A stretch of DNA of 15,538 bases, from the NCBI GenBank assembly GCA_946480245.1, contig CAMLIZ010000110.1:1-15538 (forward strand), in the 5' to 3' direction. The notes beneath the pieces were generated by a model. The model was not told where the DNA came from. It saw nothing but the letters and a program-made list of their open reading frames with translations, and searched no databases. This document shows positions 14,882 to 15,538 of this stretch, piece after piece. Every line of letters starts with the position of its first letter. The stretch's first letter is position 1. The stretch is from an uncultured Pseudomonadota bacterium (GTDB taxonomy: Bacteria > Pseudomonadota > Gammaproteobacteria > Burkholderiales > Burkholderiaceae). Both the position numbers and the translations under genes were made by a program.

Positions 14882-15388
14882 GAGTTGCAGCTTGAGCTGG
14901 ATCGCGAACGCGCCGTCCACGCGCTTGCCCACGGTGGGGATGTAGACCAGGTTCAGGCCCACGCGGCGCTTCCATTCCATCGACACCACCGGCACCAGCG
15001 TGGCGAAGTAGCCGCCGTGGTTCACTTTCGGGTAGCCGTTGATCACGCCCACGCTGGCACCGGCCCGCACACGCAGGTCCAGCGGCAGGGGGCTGTCCAG
15101 CGGTGTCCACGCCAGCTGGGCGTAGGTGCTGCCGTGACGCACCGAGTTGCGGTAGTGGCCGGCGTTGAGCTGCAGGTCGGGCGCCCAGCGCCATTCCAGG
15201 CCGGCACCGTCGTTGTGCTGGTTGTAGCGCGCCGCGTGCGCGGTGTGGTGGGACAGGAAGCCGGTGCTGAGCCACAGCTGCTGCCGGAAGGCGCCATCCG
15301 CGGGCGGATCGGCCTGGGCGAAGGCCGGTGCGGTGGTGCCTGCGATCACGCAGGCCGCGGCGCACAGGGCCCGGAGGGTGTGCTCCAT
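14870..15388 (-). CDS. Small outer-membrane beta-barrel protein, distantly PagP-like, function unproven
   Basis: A 172-residue exported protein. Residues 1-24 are a clear signal peptide (cut after APAFA, before QADPP), leaving about 148 residues. That length and the alternating strand pattern suit an 8-strand barrel. The order of motifs recalls the lipid A palmitoyltransferase PagP from memory: a His cluster (SHH, 46-48), RYNQHNDGAGLEW (54-66), HYRNSVRHGS (78-87), YAQLAWTPL (89-97), ASVGVINGYP (111-120), LVPVVSMEW (131-139), LVYIPTVG (147-154) and a final strand IQLKLQLG (163-170). S82 stands near where PagP has its catalytic Ser, but with Asn81 instead of Asp before it. The similarity is weak, and generic porin-like barrels remain possible. 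ATG 15388 is chosen over the in-frame TTG at 15403 because the Shine-Dalgarno covers that TTG. It converges on tamB with 4 bp between stops. Confidence 0.75.
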   Translation of the reverse strand: MEHTLRALCAAACVIAGTTAPAFAQADPPADGAFRQQLWLSTGFLSHHTAHAARYNQHNDGAGLEWRWAPDLQLNAGHYRNSVRHGSTYAQLAWTPLDSPLPLDLRVRAGASVGVINGYPKVNHGGYFATLVPVVSMEWKRRVGLNLVYIPTVGKRVDGAFAIQLKLQLGGT

Positions 15389-15392
15389 GGCG

Positions 15393-15401
15393 CCCCTTTC
15401 C
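15393..15401 (-). promoter_or_regulatory. Shine-Dalgarno of the small barrel gene
   Basis: On the minus strand GGAAAGGGG ends 4 bases before ATG 15388. Its position over the alternative TTG at 15403 rules that codon out as the likely start. Confidence 0.65.
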
Positions 15402-15416
15402 AACTGACAAGGCGGT

Positions 15417-15438
15417 GTCGCGGCGGACCCGCCGCGAC
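15417..15438. repeat. Inverted repeat in the upstream region of the barrel gene
   Basis: GTCGCGGCGG (15417-15426) faces CCGCCGCGAC (15429-15438) across an AC spacer, a perfect 10-bp arm pair. It lies about 30 bp upstream of the barrel gene start, within its probable 5' leader. It could be an operator, a leader hairpin, or the terminator of a plus-strand transcript, but the following TTGTTGCC is a poor T-run. Confidence 0.5.
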
Positions 15439-15492
15439 TTGTTGCCCTGCCTATCGGTTGGCGCCCGGCGTTTGTTGAGCGCTTGTCACAGT

Positions 15493-15512
15493 TGCGCGCC
15501 GCGCGGCGCGCA
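15493..15512. repeat. 20-bp perfect palindrome with no spacer
   Basis: The half-site TGCGCGCCGC (15493-15502) is followed at once by its exact reverse complement (15503-15512). The rest of 15404-15538 holds no gene; I see no convincing promoter there beyond the very weak minus-strand pair TCAACA-N17-GATAGG near 15450-15478. In GC-rich DNA such palindromes can arise by chance, yet a spacerless 20-mer in an intergenic region suggests a dimeric regulator site or a folded element. Confidence 0.45.
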
Positions 15513-15538
15513 CTCGGTCACGGCTGCCGCTTGCCGGC

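Overview
The window is GC-rich, densely coded chromosomal DNA. The protein families present (QseB/TctD-type two-component pair, Do-family protease, TamA/TamB, type II NADH dehydrogenase, long-form aminopeptidase P) and the codon use suggest a betaproteobacterium of the order Burkholderiales. That assignment is inferred from family resemblance, not from a database search. I see no insertion sequence, tRNA, rRNA, CRISPR array or prophage signal.

Layout. Positions 1-248 hold the C-terminal end of a methyl-accepting chemotaxis protein, closed by a clear hairpin terminator (269-302). A minus-strand run follows, transcribed from about 5000 down to 319: a membrane-anchored TAXI-type solute-binding protein, a type II NADH dehydrogenase (ndh) and a long-form Xaa-Pro aminopeptidase. 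The gaps between them are 31 and 79 bp, so they may form one operon. A 54-bp divergent promoter region (5004-5057) separates this run from a plus-strand series: an OmpR-family response regulator and its histidine kinase (ATGA overlap), a DegP/DegQ/MucD-type periplasmic protease, tamA and tamB. A small outer-membrane beta-barrel gene converges on tamB (stop codons 4 bp apart). Its upstream region, 15404-15538, has no gene but carries strong inverted repeats.

How it fits together. The plus-strand block reads as an envelope-maintenance module. A two-component system senses something at the cell surface, a Do-family protease handles misfolded periplasmic proteins, and the TamA-TamB pair links inner and outer membrane for outer-membrane protein and lipid traffic. 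A set of 11-bp-phased hexamer repeats lies between the kinase and the protease gene (7050-7088). It is what an OmpR-family regulator site looks like, so the two-component system may directly control the protease and perhaps tamAB.

No wholly new system is evident. The points most worth a second look are the phased repeats before the protease gene, the PagP-like character of the small barrel protein, the lipobox on TamA, the orphan TAXI protein with a cytoplasmic tail, and the palindromes at the right edge.
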